DNA of 64,000 nucleotides from assembly GCA_050291365.1 (NCBI GenBank), contig JBNKJS010000024.1:84819-148818 (forward strand), written 5' to 3'. The stretch comes from JAAGZL01 sp050291365. GTDB taxonomy: Bacteria > Pseudomonadota > Gammaproteobacteria > Chromatiales > Chromatiaceae. A program made the translations under genes and the position numbers. This document shows positions 35,423-45,025 of this stretch, piece after piece (within the stretch, counting starts at the first letter, position 1; the number at the start of each line of letters is the position of its first letter). The notes below the pieces were generated by a model, which was not told the origin of the DNA, ran no database searches, and saw only the letters and a program-made list of their open reading frames with translations.

Positions 35423-36409
35423 TTAGAACGGCTTGGGTTGTGGTGTCTTATCAGTAGAAGGAGGCAATATTGGTATTTTGAAGGAGGGCTGATCACCCGT
35501 CAGGGTCTTCAGAAATGCGACGATCTGTGCATTCTCCTTATCATTGAACTTCTTGCCCAACTGCAGACGCCCCATGATATCTACCGCCTCGGTTAGGGTT
35601 TCGGCCTCACCATCGTGGAAGTAGGGATAGGTCATCTCTACGTTCCGCAGGGTCGGAACCTTGAACTTGAAGCGGTCAGCATCCTTACCGGTTACTGCAA
35701 CCAGACCTTCGGCCGGGCTCTTGGCCTTGTAAGGTTCGACTACCCCCATCTTCTGGAAGGAGTTTCCGCCTACAGCTGGGCCGTTGTGGCAAGCGGTGCA
35801 ACCACTGCTCTTGAACAGGTTATAGCCAGCAGCTTCGTCGGCAGATAGGGCCTTCTTGTCACCCTTTAGCCACTTGTCAAAACGTGAATTCGGAGTAACC
35901 AGGGTCTTTTCAAATTCTGCGATGGCGTCGGTGATCTTATCGATATCAACTCCCTCTTTTCCGAACACCTGCTTGAATTCCATAGCATAGGCTGGAATCG
36001 ATTCTAGGACCTCTACCGCCAGTTCATGGGTGAAGGCCATCTCGCCTGGATTAGCGATAGGGCCACCTGCCTGGGCTTTGAGATCCTTAGCGCGGCCATC
36101 CCAGAATTGGGCCAGGTTCATACTTGAGTTGAGCACGGTTGGTGCATTGATGGGACCCTGTTGCCAGTGGTCACCGATTGATGTCTTAAGGTTATCAGTA
36201 CCACCCATGCTTAGGTTGTGGCATGAGTTACAAGAGATAAAACCAGATTTAGAAAGACGTGGATCAAAATATAGTTTTTTACCCAACTCCGCCATGGCGG
36301 CATTGATCCCTTTTGCCGGCCCGATAGGTTGGATTGGTTCTTTTGCTGATGCGTTAGTCACGCCCAGGCCCAGAGTAGCTGCAATAGCTAGGGACACTAC
36401 TTTTTTCAT
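35423..36409 (-). CDS. ccpA: Di-heme cytochrome c peroxidase
   Basis: The 328-residue protein has a signal peptide (cut after ASA at about 22) and two c-type heme sites, CNSCH at 60-64 and CTACH at 204-208. The first heme follows KKLYFDPRLSKSGFISC, the usual sequence of bacterial CcpA/MauG-type peroxidases. A distal Met/His ligand region (TYPYFHDGEAETL) is also present. It reduces H2O2 in the periplasm with electrons from small cytochromes. An FNR-like box lies about 110-120 bases upstream. AGGAGGAAACC just before the ATG is a strong ribosome site. Confidence 0.93.
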   Translation of the reverse strand: MKKVVSLAIAATLGLGVTNASAKEPIQPIGPAKGINAAMAELGKKLYFDPRLSKSGFISCNSCHNLSMGGTDNLKTSIGDHWQQGPINAPTVLNSSMNLAQFWDGRAKDLKAQAGGPIANPGEMAFTHELAVEVLESIPAYAMEFKQVFGKEGVDIDKITDAIAEFEKTLVTPNSRFDKWLKGDKKALSADEAAGYNLFKSSGCTACHNGPAVGGNSFQKMGVVEPYKAKSPAEGLVAVTGKDADRFKFKVPTLRNVEMTYPYFHDGEAETLTEAVDIMGRLQLGKKFNDKENAQIVAFLKTLTGDQPSFKIPILPPSTDKTPQPKPF

Positions 36410-36712
36410 TTAAGGTTTCCTCCTCATGTTGCAATAGTGAAGCTGAAGTGCGTAAATTTCTGCTAAAAACATTGTCTACACGAGGGGTATAATTAGACTA
36501 AGTCTATATCTATTTCATTGATGCTGGTCAATGAACAGAGATAATATTTTATCTTTGTGTGATTAGTTTAATTGTTATAGTTAATATGATGATATTTATC
36601 ATTTTGATCTATACCTAGGTGGTGAAACCGATGTATTATTTATTGAGTGCTATACTTCGACGAAATTAACATTGGAACTATTTATGACAGAGAGGTCTCA
36701 GGAGTATCTACT
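36410..36712. other. Intergenic region upstream of ccpA and the SAP-like gene
   Basis: These 303 bases hold divergent promoters. The visible items are the FNR-like box at 36518-36531 and a -10-like AATTAT on the minus strand at 36489-36494. The rest is AT-rich without a gene. Confidence 0.5.
36518..36531 (-). promoter_or_regulatory. FNR/CRP-like box upstream of the peroxidase gene
   Basis: TTGATGCTGGTCAA has one change from the FNR consensus TTGATNNNNATCAA. If it sits at -41.5, transcription toward the peroxidase would begin near 36483, with AATTAT at 36489-36494 in the -10 place. Bacterial CcpA genes are often induced at low oxygen by FNR/ANR. Confidence 0.45.
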
Positions 36713-36904
36713 ATGAATATGACGGAAATTCGCACTATCGCCAAAGAGAGGGGTATCAGCTCAGCAAAGCTGCGCAAGGCTGAGTTGATAAGGGCTATAC
36801 AGTCAGACGAACACAACGATCCCTGTTTTGCCACAGAGCATGTTAAGTGTTGTGCTCAGACAGATTGTCTCTGGTTTTCAGACTGTGAGAAGGCATTGTC
36901 ATGA
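36713..36904 (+). CDS. Small protein with SAP/Rho-N-like N-terminus and Cys-rich tail
   Basis: The ATG at 36713 has AGGAG eight bases upstream; an in-frame upstream start at 36647 lacks this. The 63-residue protein begins with a short helix-turn-helix-like segment (MTEIRTIAKERGISSAKLRK, then AELIRAIQ) like the SAP or Rho N-terminal domain, which bind nucleic acid. The second half has five Cys (DPCFATEHVKCCAQTDC, then DCEKALS), fit for a metal site. The function is unknown; a small nucleic-acid-binding regulator is a reasonable guess. Confidence 0.65.
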   Translation: MNMTEIRTIAKERGISSAKLRKAELIRAIQSDEHNDPCFATEHVKCCAQTDCLWFSDCEKALS

Positions 36905-36979
36905 CTCTATACGGTGTGAAGTAGCAGTATAAAACGGTTATTGGATAGGGCCACGGGGATATTGTTCAAGGGTGCCTCT

Positions 36980-37468
36980 TTACCACAATTTCATTCCCTC
37001 TTGCTTAGAACGCGCTATATCCTGTTGAAATTTTGGTGGTCCATATGCCATGAGTTTCTGCTGCTTCTGAAACGCACCATTCTCTATTAGTTGCTCCGTA
37101 TAGACCAGTGGCCTCATGTTTTTTTCAGAATAGAGTTTCAGCCACTCTAGCGAGCGCGGTGGTATTCTTTTTCCGACTGGAACTGCAAGATTAACTGGAA
37201 TACCACTCCATTTGAATTTGTTGAAGATGACGATTACCTTCCCGTTGTTTGGTTTCATCCACTCTGGGAGTGGGCTGTTTGGAATAATCCATCCACAGCT
37301 GAAGGTATCACAGGGATTGGCAGGGCGATTTTCATAGTCATCACACCCTTTGCCTGTACTATGAGGGCAGGGTACTCCAGGATACACTTCATCACCATTG
37401 ATAACCATTTGGACCCAGCCATCACAGCACCCAGTACATGGTTGAGATATTCTTATTCCTTTTTTCAA
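36980..37468 (-). CDS. YkgJ-like Cys-cluster protein
   Basis: The 162-residue protein has PCTGCCDGW near the start and CPHSTGKGCDDYENRPANPC then TFSCGW in the middle. This is the Cys pattern of YkgJ-type putative zinc/iron-chelating domains (C-x2-CC, then C and Y-x2-RP-x2-C). The start must be TTG at 37468, because an in-frame stop lies two codons upstream; AAAGGG precedes it. The C-terminal half is basic and not recognised. It converges with the small SAP-like gene. Confidence 0.6.
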   Translation of the reverse strand: MKKGIRISQPCTGCCDGWVQMVINGDEVYPGVPCPHSTGKGCDDYENRPANPCDTFSCGWIIPNSPLPEWMKPNNGKVIVIFNKFKWSGIPVNLAVPVGKRIPPRSLEWLKLYSEKNMRPLVYTEQLIENGAFQKQQKLMAYGPPKFQQDIARSKQEGMKLW

Positions 37469-37950
37469 TGCTCATACCCTTTTTCGATCATTAGTAGTAT
37501 TTAATAAGTACCACTTTTCTCGGATTGATTACATATAGCTTTCCATATTTATTTTGTGATTGGTAGCTTTATAATGAATCTAATGGGTGTATGATCATTG
37601 GGAGACCTCTAGTTGCTACTTGAGATATTTTTCCTGAAAAACGACGTTTAACTAAGGGGAAATATTAACTATTTCTCAAGATTTACTAACACTGAACGCT
37701 AATATTCCGAGTGTAAGAAACATATGATGCTAATAAAGGCCGAGGAAGACTACTCATAAAGAAAGATGGATATTTCAAATACCCTTGGCCACATCAGCCT
37801 GAAAATTGAATATGGACAATTGATGGCAACATCAGGAATCTGTTCCAAGCTACTCTAAGTTTTGAAATGAGGTGGTTTTTTGTTCCAGGATTTTATTATT
37901 TTTCATAGTAGAGCTTCTATAACAAGATCGGTTGCCGGAAGAGAAAATAA
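37469..37950. other. Intergenic region before the PhnD/HD-GYP gene
   Basis: I see no gene, repeat or terminator in these 482 AT-rich bases. They should carry the promoters for the flanking divergent genes. Confidence 0.5.
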
Positions 37951-40900
37951 ATGAAGCCACTCTCCAGGCTAGTGTTGTATAAATGGTTACTATTTCTGCC
38001 GTTATTGCTGCTATTTTCGGTCGGTGCACTGACGGCTGGCCAGAATATAAATGAGATCCGTATTGGGGTACTTGCGAAGCGGGGGGATAAACTCACACTG
38101 CAGCGCTGGCAGCCCACGGCTGATTATCTTAGCCGAGAAATTCCCAATCACCTATTTATTATAGTGCCGCTAAGTTTTGTCGAAATCGATCAGGTAGTGG
38201 CGAACGGTGGGGTGGATTTCGTTCTCGCAAACTCAGCTATCTACGTTGGGTTAGAAAAACGCTTCGGGACAGGGCGGATTGCTACAATGCGTAATCGCAA
38301 CGGTCATCGCGGTTATACACTATTTGGTGGTGTAATATTCACTCGATCTGATCGCAACGATATCAATACTCTCACTGATATTTCTGGTAAAAAATTCGCT
38401 GCTGTTAAAGAGAACTCATTTGGTGGCTATCATATGGCCTGGCGTGAAATGGCTCAGGCCGGCGTAAACCCTATAGAAGATACAGAGCTACAATTCAGTT
38501 TGACCCACGATGCGGTGGCCTACGCGGTGCTGCAGGGCAAGGCCGATGTGGGTACAGTACGTTCCGATACTCTGGAACGCATGAGTGCTGAGGGTAAGCT
38601 CAAACTTACTGACATCAAGGTTATAAATCAGCAGCATAACGAGAATTTTGGCTATTTACACAGCACCCGCCTATATCCGGAGTGGCCGTTTGCCAGAGTG
38701 GTTCATACCAGCGAAAAGCTTAGCCACGCAGTGGCTACAGCCTTATTGCGTATGCCGCCTGATGGGGAAGCTGCAATAGCTGGTCATACTGCTGGCTGGA
38801 CTGTTCCTGGCAACTACCAGACAGTACACGAACTGTTGCGTGAGTTGCGCATCTATCCATATGCAGATTTTGGCCGCATTACCTTCGCTGACATAGTACG
38901 AAACTATGCCCATTGGCTGCTGTTGATTTTACTGGCGCTGGTTTTGCTGGCTGCGGCAAACGCCTATGTCGCAAGTCTCAATAGTCGTTTGCGCCAAACG
39001 GAGAGGGAGCTGCGAAGCGCCAGGGATAATTTGATTGAGAAAGTTAGAGAGCGCACTGCAGAACTTGAGGAGAGTCACAGGCGCCTGGAGAGGAACAGTC
39101 AGGATTGGAACGACGCATTTGATTCTATTAGTGATCCAATCTTTATTCATGATGTCGATATGAACATAGTGCAGGCTAACCCTGCCTATTGCCAGTGCTC
39201 TGGCTGTAGCTTGGAAGAGATGCTGGGTAAGCCATATTATCAATTTTTTCCACGTTTGGATGAGCCACTGCCTGGATGTACTGATTTTCCAAATCATGCT
39301 CAGAGCGAAGAGCGTGAACTACGGCTGGATAGTGGTGAGGTTTATCTTTCACACGCCTACGGCATCAGGCGGGCGGATAATACCATTCAGCATGCTATTC
39401 ATATTCTTGAAGACGTGACCGCACAGAGTCAGGCTGAGAGCGAGATGCGACGCCTGAATCGCGCTTTGCGCACCCTTAGCATGTGTAATACCACCCTAGT
39501 GCACGCCGTGAATGAAAGTGAGTTGATGGACGATATAAGCCATATCCTTATCGATAACGGTGGCTATGGTTTTGCCTGGATTGGATACGCAGATGATAAT
39601 AGAGGGAGTGCCATCTACCCAGTGGCCTATGCCGGGAGTGGTGGGGAACTGCAGCGGGCGCTGAACGATACAGATGAGACCGGCAGGGATGATGAACTTG
39701 CTCTGCACGCCCTGCGGCAAACCAGGGCGGTGGTGCTACGCGATCTGTCTGTCTGTGAGGAGTGCTCCGATGAGTGGTGTGAAATTGCACAGGCGTCAGG
39801 TTTTTCCGCAGCCACTGCTCTGCCGTTGATCTCCCATGGCGAGATATTCGGTGTAATCTCAATATTTTCTATCGAGCCTAACTCCTTTGACGATGCTGAG
39901 TTGGAGCTGTTGCAGGAGATGGCGGGTGATCTATCCTTTGGTATCCGCATTCTGCGCGGCCGGGTTAAACGCAGGCAGGCAGAGATTGCACTGCAGAAGA
40001 CTGAGGAGCGTTACGAGGAGTTGTATGAAAACGCACCTAACGCCTACCTCTCCGTCTCTGGTGAGGATGGCCGGCTAATACAGTTCAACAGTGCCTTGTG
40101 TGAGATTCTCGGCTATAAGCGTGATGAGCTGGAAGGTATGAGCATCTCCGAACTATATGCAGATACCGACTATGGCTTGGACAGGGCTAAGCGCATATTC
40201 TCTCAAGGAGGGGTGCGCGATGAAGATTTGCAAATGCGCCATGCTGATGGACATCCAGTATGGGTTAGTGTCAGCATTGATAGGGTGCAAGACGAGCAAG
40301 GCAATCTGCTGGAGAGTCGCTCCATGGTAATAGATATCTCGGCTCGCAAACAGGCTGAGGAGGAGCGTAGTCAATTTGCTGATCAGTTGCAGCGATCCCT
40401 GTTGCAGGCTATCCGCGCAATCGCTCTGACTATCGAAAAACGCGACCCTTATACCGCTGGCCACCAGGAGCGTGTGGCGGATCTGGCAGTGAGGATAGGC
40501 CGGGTGTTGGAAATGGATGAGGATAACTTGGAGGGGATCAAACTTGGCGCTATGATCCATGATATAGGTAAGATCTCTATTCCTGCTGAGATCCTCAGCC
40601 GTCCTGGAGTGCTGGAACAAGAGTTGTTAGGTATCATCAAGACCCACCCCCGTAGCGGTTACGAAATTATCAGCGGAATTGAGTTTCCATGGCGCTTGGC
40701 GGATGTAGTGTTACAACACCACGAGCGGATGGATGGCAGCGGTTATCCCGATGGACTTAAAGGTGAGGATATTTTGTTAGAGGCCCGCATTTTGGCTGTT
40801 GCAGATGTGGTTGAGGCTATGGCGTCTCACCGCCCTTATCGTCCGGGACTTGGAATTGAAAAGGCTCTTGAGGAGATTGAACTCGGCAGGGGCACACTAT

Positions 40901-40989
40901 ATGACCCAGATGTTGTGGATGCATGTCTGAAGGTGTTTAGTGATGAACCTGAGATGGCTCAGTGGGTGCGCAGCACCAAGGAGCGTTAG
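37951..40989 (+). CDS. PhnD-like sensor with PAS-GAF-PAS and HD-GYP output
   Basis: The 1012-residue protein has a signal/anchor (about 8-30), then a periplasmic substrate-binding domain of the PhnD/phosphonate type (about 35-300, IRIGVLAKRGDKLTLQRWQP and GGVDFVLANSAIYVGLE). A membrane helix (about 319-340) and a coiled coil follow, then PAS (about 385-495), GAF (about 506-670) and PAS (about 680-805). The HD-GYP domain is at about 815-1000, with His870-Asp871 in MIHDIGKISIP, HHERMDGSGYPDG (GYP at 931-933) and ADVVEAM. It probably senses a small ligand such as an oxyanion or phosphonate and degrades c-di-GMP. GAGGA-type ribosome motifs are weak, and the ATG is the only good start. Confidence 0.9.
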   Translation: MKPLSRLVLYKWLLFLPLLLLFSVGALTAGQNINEIRIGVLAKRGDKLTLQRWQPTADYLSREIPNHLFIIVPLSFVEIDQVVANGGVDFVLANSAIYVGLEKRFGTGRIATMRNRNGHRGYTLFGGVIFTRSDRNDINTLTDISGKKFAAVKENSFGGYHMAWREMAQAGVNPIEDTELQFSLTHDAVAYAVLQGKADVGTVRSDTLERMSAEGKLKLTDIKVINQQHNENFGYLHSTRLYPEWPFARVVHTSEKLSHAVATALLRMPPDGEAAIAGHTAGWTVPGNYQTVHELLRELRIYPYADFGRITFADIVRNYAHWLLLILLALVLLAAANAYVASLNSRLRQTERELRSARDNLIEKVRERTAELEESHRRLERNSQDWNDAFDSISDPIFIHDVDMNIVQANPAYCQCSGCSLEEMLGKPYYQFFPRLDEPLPGCTDFPNHAQSEERELRLDSGEVYLSHAYGIRRADNTIQHAIHILEDVTAQSQAESEMRRLNRALRTLSMCNTTLVHAVNESELMDDISHILIDNGGYGFAWIGYADDNRGSAIYPVAYAGSGGELQRALNDTDETGRDDELALHALRQTRAVVLRDLSVCEECSDEWCEIAQASGFSAATALPLISHGEIFGVISIFSIEPNSFDDAELELLQEMAGDLSFGIRILRGRVKRRQAEIALQKTEERYEELYENAPNAYLSVSGEDGRLIQFNSALCEILGYKRDELEGMSISELYADTDYGLDRAKRIFSQGGVRDEDLQMRHADGHPVWVSVSIDRVQDEQGNLLESRSMVIDISARKQAEEERSQFADQLQRSLLQAIRAIALTIEKRDPYTAGHQERVADLAVRIGRVLEMDEDNLEGIKLGAMIHDIGKISIPAEILSRPGVLEQELLGIIKTHPRSGYEIISGIEFPWRLADVVLQHHERMDGSGYPDGLKGEDILLEARILAVADVVEAMASHRPYRPGLGIEKALEEIELGRGTLYDPDVVDACLKVFSDEPEMAQWVRSTKER

Positions 40990-41009
40990 AGGATGACTGC
41001 TTGGTTATG

Positions 41010-41225
41010 CTAATCCCCAATAATTCGATCATCCCGTGGAACAAGTAGCAGTTTTTCTGCATTAGATCTGTTTGCTGCGTGGATCATTCTGCAGATGACT
41101 TCCGAATCTGCGCTTTCACCCTTGCGCAGCTCATTTACCTTTAGCTTTGCATCACGGTACTTTTCATAATTGTCTATATAATTAAGCTTGTTTTCCGGTT
41201 CAATTCTATAGACGAAATATGGCAT
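41010..41225 (-). CDS. Small charged protein of unknown function
   Basis: The 71-residue protein begins MPYFVYRIEP and contains DNYEKYRDAKLKVNELRKG and IHAANRSNAEKLL. AGGAAC lies eight bases before the ATG. It is soluble and rich in Lys, Glu and Arg. It looks like a real gene by codon use and ribosome site, but I cannot name the family. It ends 21 bases from the HD-GYP gene stop. Confidence 0.65.
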   Translation of the reverse strand: MPYFVYRIEPENKLNYIDNYEKYRDAKLKVNELRKGESADSEVICRMIHAANRSNAEKLLLVPRDDRIIGD

Positions 41226-41283
41226 TGGTTTAGTTCCTGGCTTTACTTCTGTATTAACGTTTATAAGTCAAAGGTTGATTGTA

Positions 41284-42132
41284 TCACTGTTCTATTTGCA
41301 TGGCGTATAGCTGTTCTATCTCCTGGGGCCAGATATCGCTGTCTATGGTTTCTAGTACCATGGGGATCTCATCAAAACGTGGGTTGTTCATTATGTACTT
41401 AAAGACATCCCATCCCAGTTTCCCCTTACCCAGGCTGTCATGGCGATCAACTCTTGATCCTAAATCCGGCTTGGAGTCATTAAGATGCATTGCTCGTAGA
41501 TATTCAAATCCTACTATTGAATCGAATTCTGCAAAGGTTGCATCGCATGCCTCAGCGGTGCGCAGGTCATAGCCAGAGGTAAAGGTGTGACAGGTGTCTA
41601 GACAGACGCCTATGCGGGATTTGTCATCAACCGCTCCGATTATGCTCGCCAGATGCTCAAATCTGTATCCCAGATTGGAGCCTTGTCCTGCGGTGTTCTC
41701 AATAACTGCTGTGATACCGCTGGTGCGTTCTAATGCCCAGTTTAGAGACTCCGCCACCAATGCGAGGCTCTCTTCCTCTGATATCTGTCTTAGATGACTG
41801 CCGGGATGAAAGTTGAGCATCTTGAGGCCAAGCTGTTCACAACGTTGTAACTCGTCGAGGAAGGCCAAGCGGGATTTTTCCAGCCTATCTGCTTCCGGAT
41901 GACCAAGATTTATCAGGTAACCGTCATGGGGAAGGACGTATTCTGGTGCAATACCAACCGTATCCAGATTGGTCTTGAACTCATTAATACTCTTTTCACT
42001 GTAAGGTTTAGCCTGCCATTGGCGCTGATTTTTGGTGAACATGGCAAAGGCCTTGGCACCTATCGCTTGGGCATTGAGTGGTGCATTTTCCACTCCACCA
42101 CTAATACTGATATGTGCTCCAACTCTCTTCAT
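41284..42132 (-). CDS. nfo: Deoxyribonuclease IV (AP endonuclease)
   Basis: The 282-residue TIM-barrel protein has the Nfo metal ligands in context: VGAHISISGGVENA, NFHPGSHL, VIENTAGQGSNLG, GVCLDTCHTFTSGYD, MHLNDSK and RHDSLGKG. It cuts the DNA backbone at abasic sites using three zinc ions. It is followed by the small 41010-41225 gene on the same strand. Confidence 0.96.
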   Translation of the reverse strand: MKRVGAHISISGGVENAPLNAQAIGAKAFAMFTKNQRQWQAKPYSEKSINEFKTNLDTVGIAPEYVLPHDGYLINLGHPEADRLEKSRLAFLDELQRCEQLGLKMLNFHPGSHLRQISEEESLALVAESLNWALERTSGITAVIENTAGQGSNLGYRFEHLASIIGAVDDKSRIGVCLDTCHTFTSGYDLRTAEACDATFAEFDSIVGFEYLRAMHLNDSKPDLGSRVDRHDSLGKGKLGWDVFKYIMNNPRFDEIPMVLETIDSDIWPQEIEQLYAMQIEQ

Positions 42133-42207
42133 AAGAGATTCGATAACCTTTTTGGATTTATTTATTGTACTGCTAGGAAGGAGAGGGTGGTTAGCTTGGG
42201 TATTGTC

Positions 42208-43086
42208 CTATCCCCAAGTGCGAAAACGTCCGGTATCCACATGTAGGAAGTTGGCTTGTGGGTAATAACCTACACCTCCGGCACGCATGGATAACGCTGC
42301 TTTGCGTAAATTGCGCAGTTCTGTACCGGGAAGTCTGATATCGATGGCTCGTCCACGCATATGTAGACTTCTTTTAGCAACTCCATTGCTTCTACTGCTT
42401 AACATTCTGTTGGTTTTGGGAGAGCGGTAACCTGAAACAACATGGAACTCTTTACGATTACCGATCCTGAGTTGCAGGTCGTATAGTATGTCCATCAGGC
42501 CAGCATCAATGCGATGTTTATCACCAGTACGATGATCACGCAGCAGATACGCTACATCACGCATAGTCTCTGGTATGTATTTACCATCTTCCCAGTAAGT
42601 GGCTTTGATCTTCTCGCCGGTATGTAGGTTTCTCAGTTGTAACTTTCTTTCGCCTGTTGCAGCCAGTATGCGTCTCTTACGATAGACCTTTTTCTTTTTA
42701 GCGACGGTCCGTTTTTCAGAATTTGCTTTAGCGATTTTTTTCTTAATGCTGGATTTTGCAGTGCTAGCGATATTGCGCTGGGGTTTGGAAGGTACATTCT
42801 CGGCTAGCATTTCTGGCTCGAACATCGGTTCATACAGTGGTTCGTATTCCGGTTCAAACGGTGCGTCATAATCAATTAAATCAGGGACCACCATTTCGTT
42901 AGCTATGGTTGGTATGACTTCAACAAAGTCCAAACCAACTAACTCGCCCTTTAACGGGGCTTCACTGAACATTAAGGCCTTAGGTAGGAATGCTGCGGCT
43001 ACGCCAGTTGTGCAGGCGACAAAACGCCTCCGTGATGGATCCACAGACTCGTCGCAGAACATGAAATGTTTTTGTCTAATAAACAC
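42208..43086 (-). CDS. YcbK-like M15-family peptidase (DUF882)
   Basis: The 292-residue protein has a twin-arginine-like signal (SRRRFVACTTGVAAAFLP), a long Pro/Glu then Lys-rich linker (about 55-145) and a C-terminal peptidase M15-type domain. That domain carries VVSGYRSPKTNRML, SLHMRGRAIDIRLPG and FLHVDTG, which hold the zinc His and Asp. The start is GTG at 43086, with an ATG at 43062 as alternative. Homologues lie next to ldtD in enterobacteria, and the same pairing occurs here (129-base gap). It is probably a peptidoglycan endopeptidase. Confidence 0.85.
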   Translation of the reverse strand: MFIRQKHFMFCDESVDPSRRRFVACTTGVAAAFLPKALMFSEAPLKGELVGLDFVEVIPTIANEMVVPDLIDYDAPFEPEYEPLYEPMFEPEMLAENVPSKPQRNIASTAKSSIKKKIAKANSEKRTVAKKKKVYRKRRILAATGERKLQLRNLHTGEKIKATYWEDGKYIPETMRDVAYLLRDHRTGDKHRIDAGLMDILYDLQLRIGNRKEFHVVSGYRSPKTNRMLSSRSNGVAKRSLHMRGRAIDIRLPGTELRNLRKAALSMRAGGVGYYPQANFLHVDTGRFRTWG

Positions 43087-43214
43087 TGTTTATTTAGAAA
43101 TATACCCAAAAAGGCAGCGTAATCCACCTTGAATCAGTATTTTATGCTAAAAACTTATAAGGTCAAGTAGTATTTGACCATAACCTCATTATTTCTTTGA
43201 TATTTACTAGTTTT

Positions 43215-44933
43215 TTAGCTTGCTGTATCCAGCTTAAAGAGACTATTACCGATTTTGCTGTCTCTTTCGTAGATATCGTCGCGAAACTGCATTATACCAT
43301 CCTTATCTATCCATGTTGTCATATATACAATATATACCGGAACGGTCTCAGTAAGCTTATGCTGGATGGTCTCTTTTGCATCGATCAGGCTAACCACTTC
43401 GTTGGCAGATTCAGGAGTGGGATTGAAGCTGTTCCCCAATAGCGCAGCAGCCAGTTGTTCTGGTTTTTCCAGGCGGATACAGCCATGACTGAAGGCGCGT
43501 ATTCTCTTTTTGAACAGGTGGCGGTAAGGGGTGTCGTGCAGGTAAATTCCGAATTTGTTTGGGGTCTGGAATTTAATACGGCCCAGGCTGTTGTTAGCTC
43601 CTGGTTTTTGAACCAGCAGGTATGGGAAATGCTTTTCGGTAAATTGGGACCAGTCGATAGTATTAGGATTATATTTGGTGTTTGGATCCTGGTTGTTGCC
43701 ATCTTGATCCTTCATGAACACCTCAATGTCTGATTTGTAAAAAGAATTGGGGTCTTCTAGTTGCTGTGGGAGCAGTTCTTTGATGGCGATACTGGTGGGT
43801 ACAGTCCAGGTCGGGTTGAATACAATCTGAGTGATTTTGCTTTGAAATGAAGGTGTTATGTTCTCTTTGCGTCCTGTTATGGCACGCATGCTCAGGACTG
43901 GACGATCATTCCTAATGAAATTCATTTCAAAGCCAGGCACGTTTACCAGGATATACGATTCACCCAGTGATCTTGGCATCCAGCGCCAGCGTTCCATGCT
44001 GGTTTCAATCTGATTAATACGCCATTCTGCGCTCATGTTCATGGCCTGTTTGGTTCCTGGGCCAACGTATCCGTCCATCTCCAGTCCATGGCGTTTCTGG
44101 AAGCTTTCCACTGCTATTTTTAGATCGTTATCATAAAACTGCTGATTGCTTCCTCTTGGGTAAAGGCCTCCCTCGATCTCAGTCGCCAATCTTCTCCGGA
44201 TCAATGGCACATGGGGATGTGTGCTACCAGGTTTTAGCGTTTTGCCGGGAGGAATAAATGGCCAGGAACGGTTATTTTGGACCTTTCTGTACTTTGCCAG
44301 CATATCACGAAGCAGGTTGTACTGTTTGTGCTGAGGCGGCAGATTTGTGAGGGTCTCCTGCAGCTTATTATCCTTGAATGCGGTATCAAGAGTGACTATT
44401 GGATCGAATTCTTCCCGTTTTATATGCCACTCTTCATCTACCTGTTTTGGGTCAAGACGCCCTGAATGGACATCTTTGCTGTACTTGAAGAAGGCGTTGG
44501 TGAGGGCGATGTCGAACTCAGCCATTGCCCTGTCGTCGAGGTGGGCGCAGCTGTCTACATCAGGCGTTATCTTATAGTCACCTGGGTTGAGTCCCTCTTC
44601 ATAGGAGGCCCTGAGAAATCCCAACAGTAGCTTTATGTTGTATCCGTTGTCTTTAGTTCCACACCAAACCGGATCAAACCCACGAGCTCTGTAGTATTCA
44701 TCAAGCAGCGGCCAGTTGTGCGTACTCGATGTTTGATTGATGTATTCTTTGTTATCGAAGAGTGTTTTTATCCTTAAACCTGATGAGGTATAGGAGACAA
44801 ACCCACTTGGCTTATTATCAAAGTAAAGAGCATGGGTGTTGGCCGAAAACAGTAGAAGAATCAGGCATGAGAATATAAGCCTCTTTTTGGGAGAAGAGGT
44901 ATAGGATTGGATTGGTTTATTACAAAAAAGCAT
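43215..44933 (-). CDS. ldtD: L,D-transpeptidase, LdtD/YcbB type
   Basis: The 572-residue protein has a signal/anchor (about 18-36), an N-terminal scaffold domain, a PG_binding_1 domain (about 270-310, VESFQKRHGLEMDGYVGPGT) and a YkuD domain with HGCIRLEKPEQLA, catalytic Cys485. It forms 3-3 cross-links in peptidoglycan. Size and domain order match E. coli LdtD. It is upstream of the ycbK-like gene on the same strand. Confidence 0.92.
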   Translation of the reverse strand: MLFCNKPIQSYTSSPKKRLIFSCLILLLFSANTHALYFDNKPSGFVSYTSSGLRIKTLFDNKEYINQTSSTHNWPLLDEYYRARGFDPVWCGTKDNGYNIKLLLGFLRASYEEGLNPGDYKITPDVDSCAHLDDRAMAEFDIALTNAFFKYSKDVHSGRLDPKQVDEEWHIKREEFDPIVTLDTAFKDNKLQETLTNLPPQHKQYNLLRDMLAKYRKVQNNRSWPFIPPGKTLKPGSTHPHVPLIRRRLATEIEGGLYPRGSNQQFYDNDLKIAVESFQKRHGLEMDGYVGPGTKQAMNMSAEWRINQIETSMERWRWMPRSLGESYILVNVPGFEMNFIRNDRPVLSMRAITGRKENITPSFQSKITQIVFNPTWTVPTSIAIKELLPQQLEDPNSFYKSDIEVFMKDQDGNNQDPNTKYNPNTIDWSQFTEKHFPYLLVQKPGANNSLGRIKFQTPNKFGIYLHDTPYRHLFKKRIRAFSHGCIRLEKPEQLAAALLGNSFNPTPESANEVVSLIDAKETIQHKLTETVPVYIVYMTTWIDKDGIMQFRDDIYERDSKIGNSLFKLDTAS

Positions 44934-45025
44934 ACAGCGGCGCCCTAAAATCTAGTGTTTCTACTTTAGCAGTAAACAGAAAAATAATCTGTAATACTAT
45001 GAAATAATTGATGTTTTGCTGTCTA

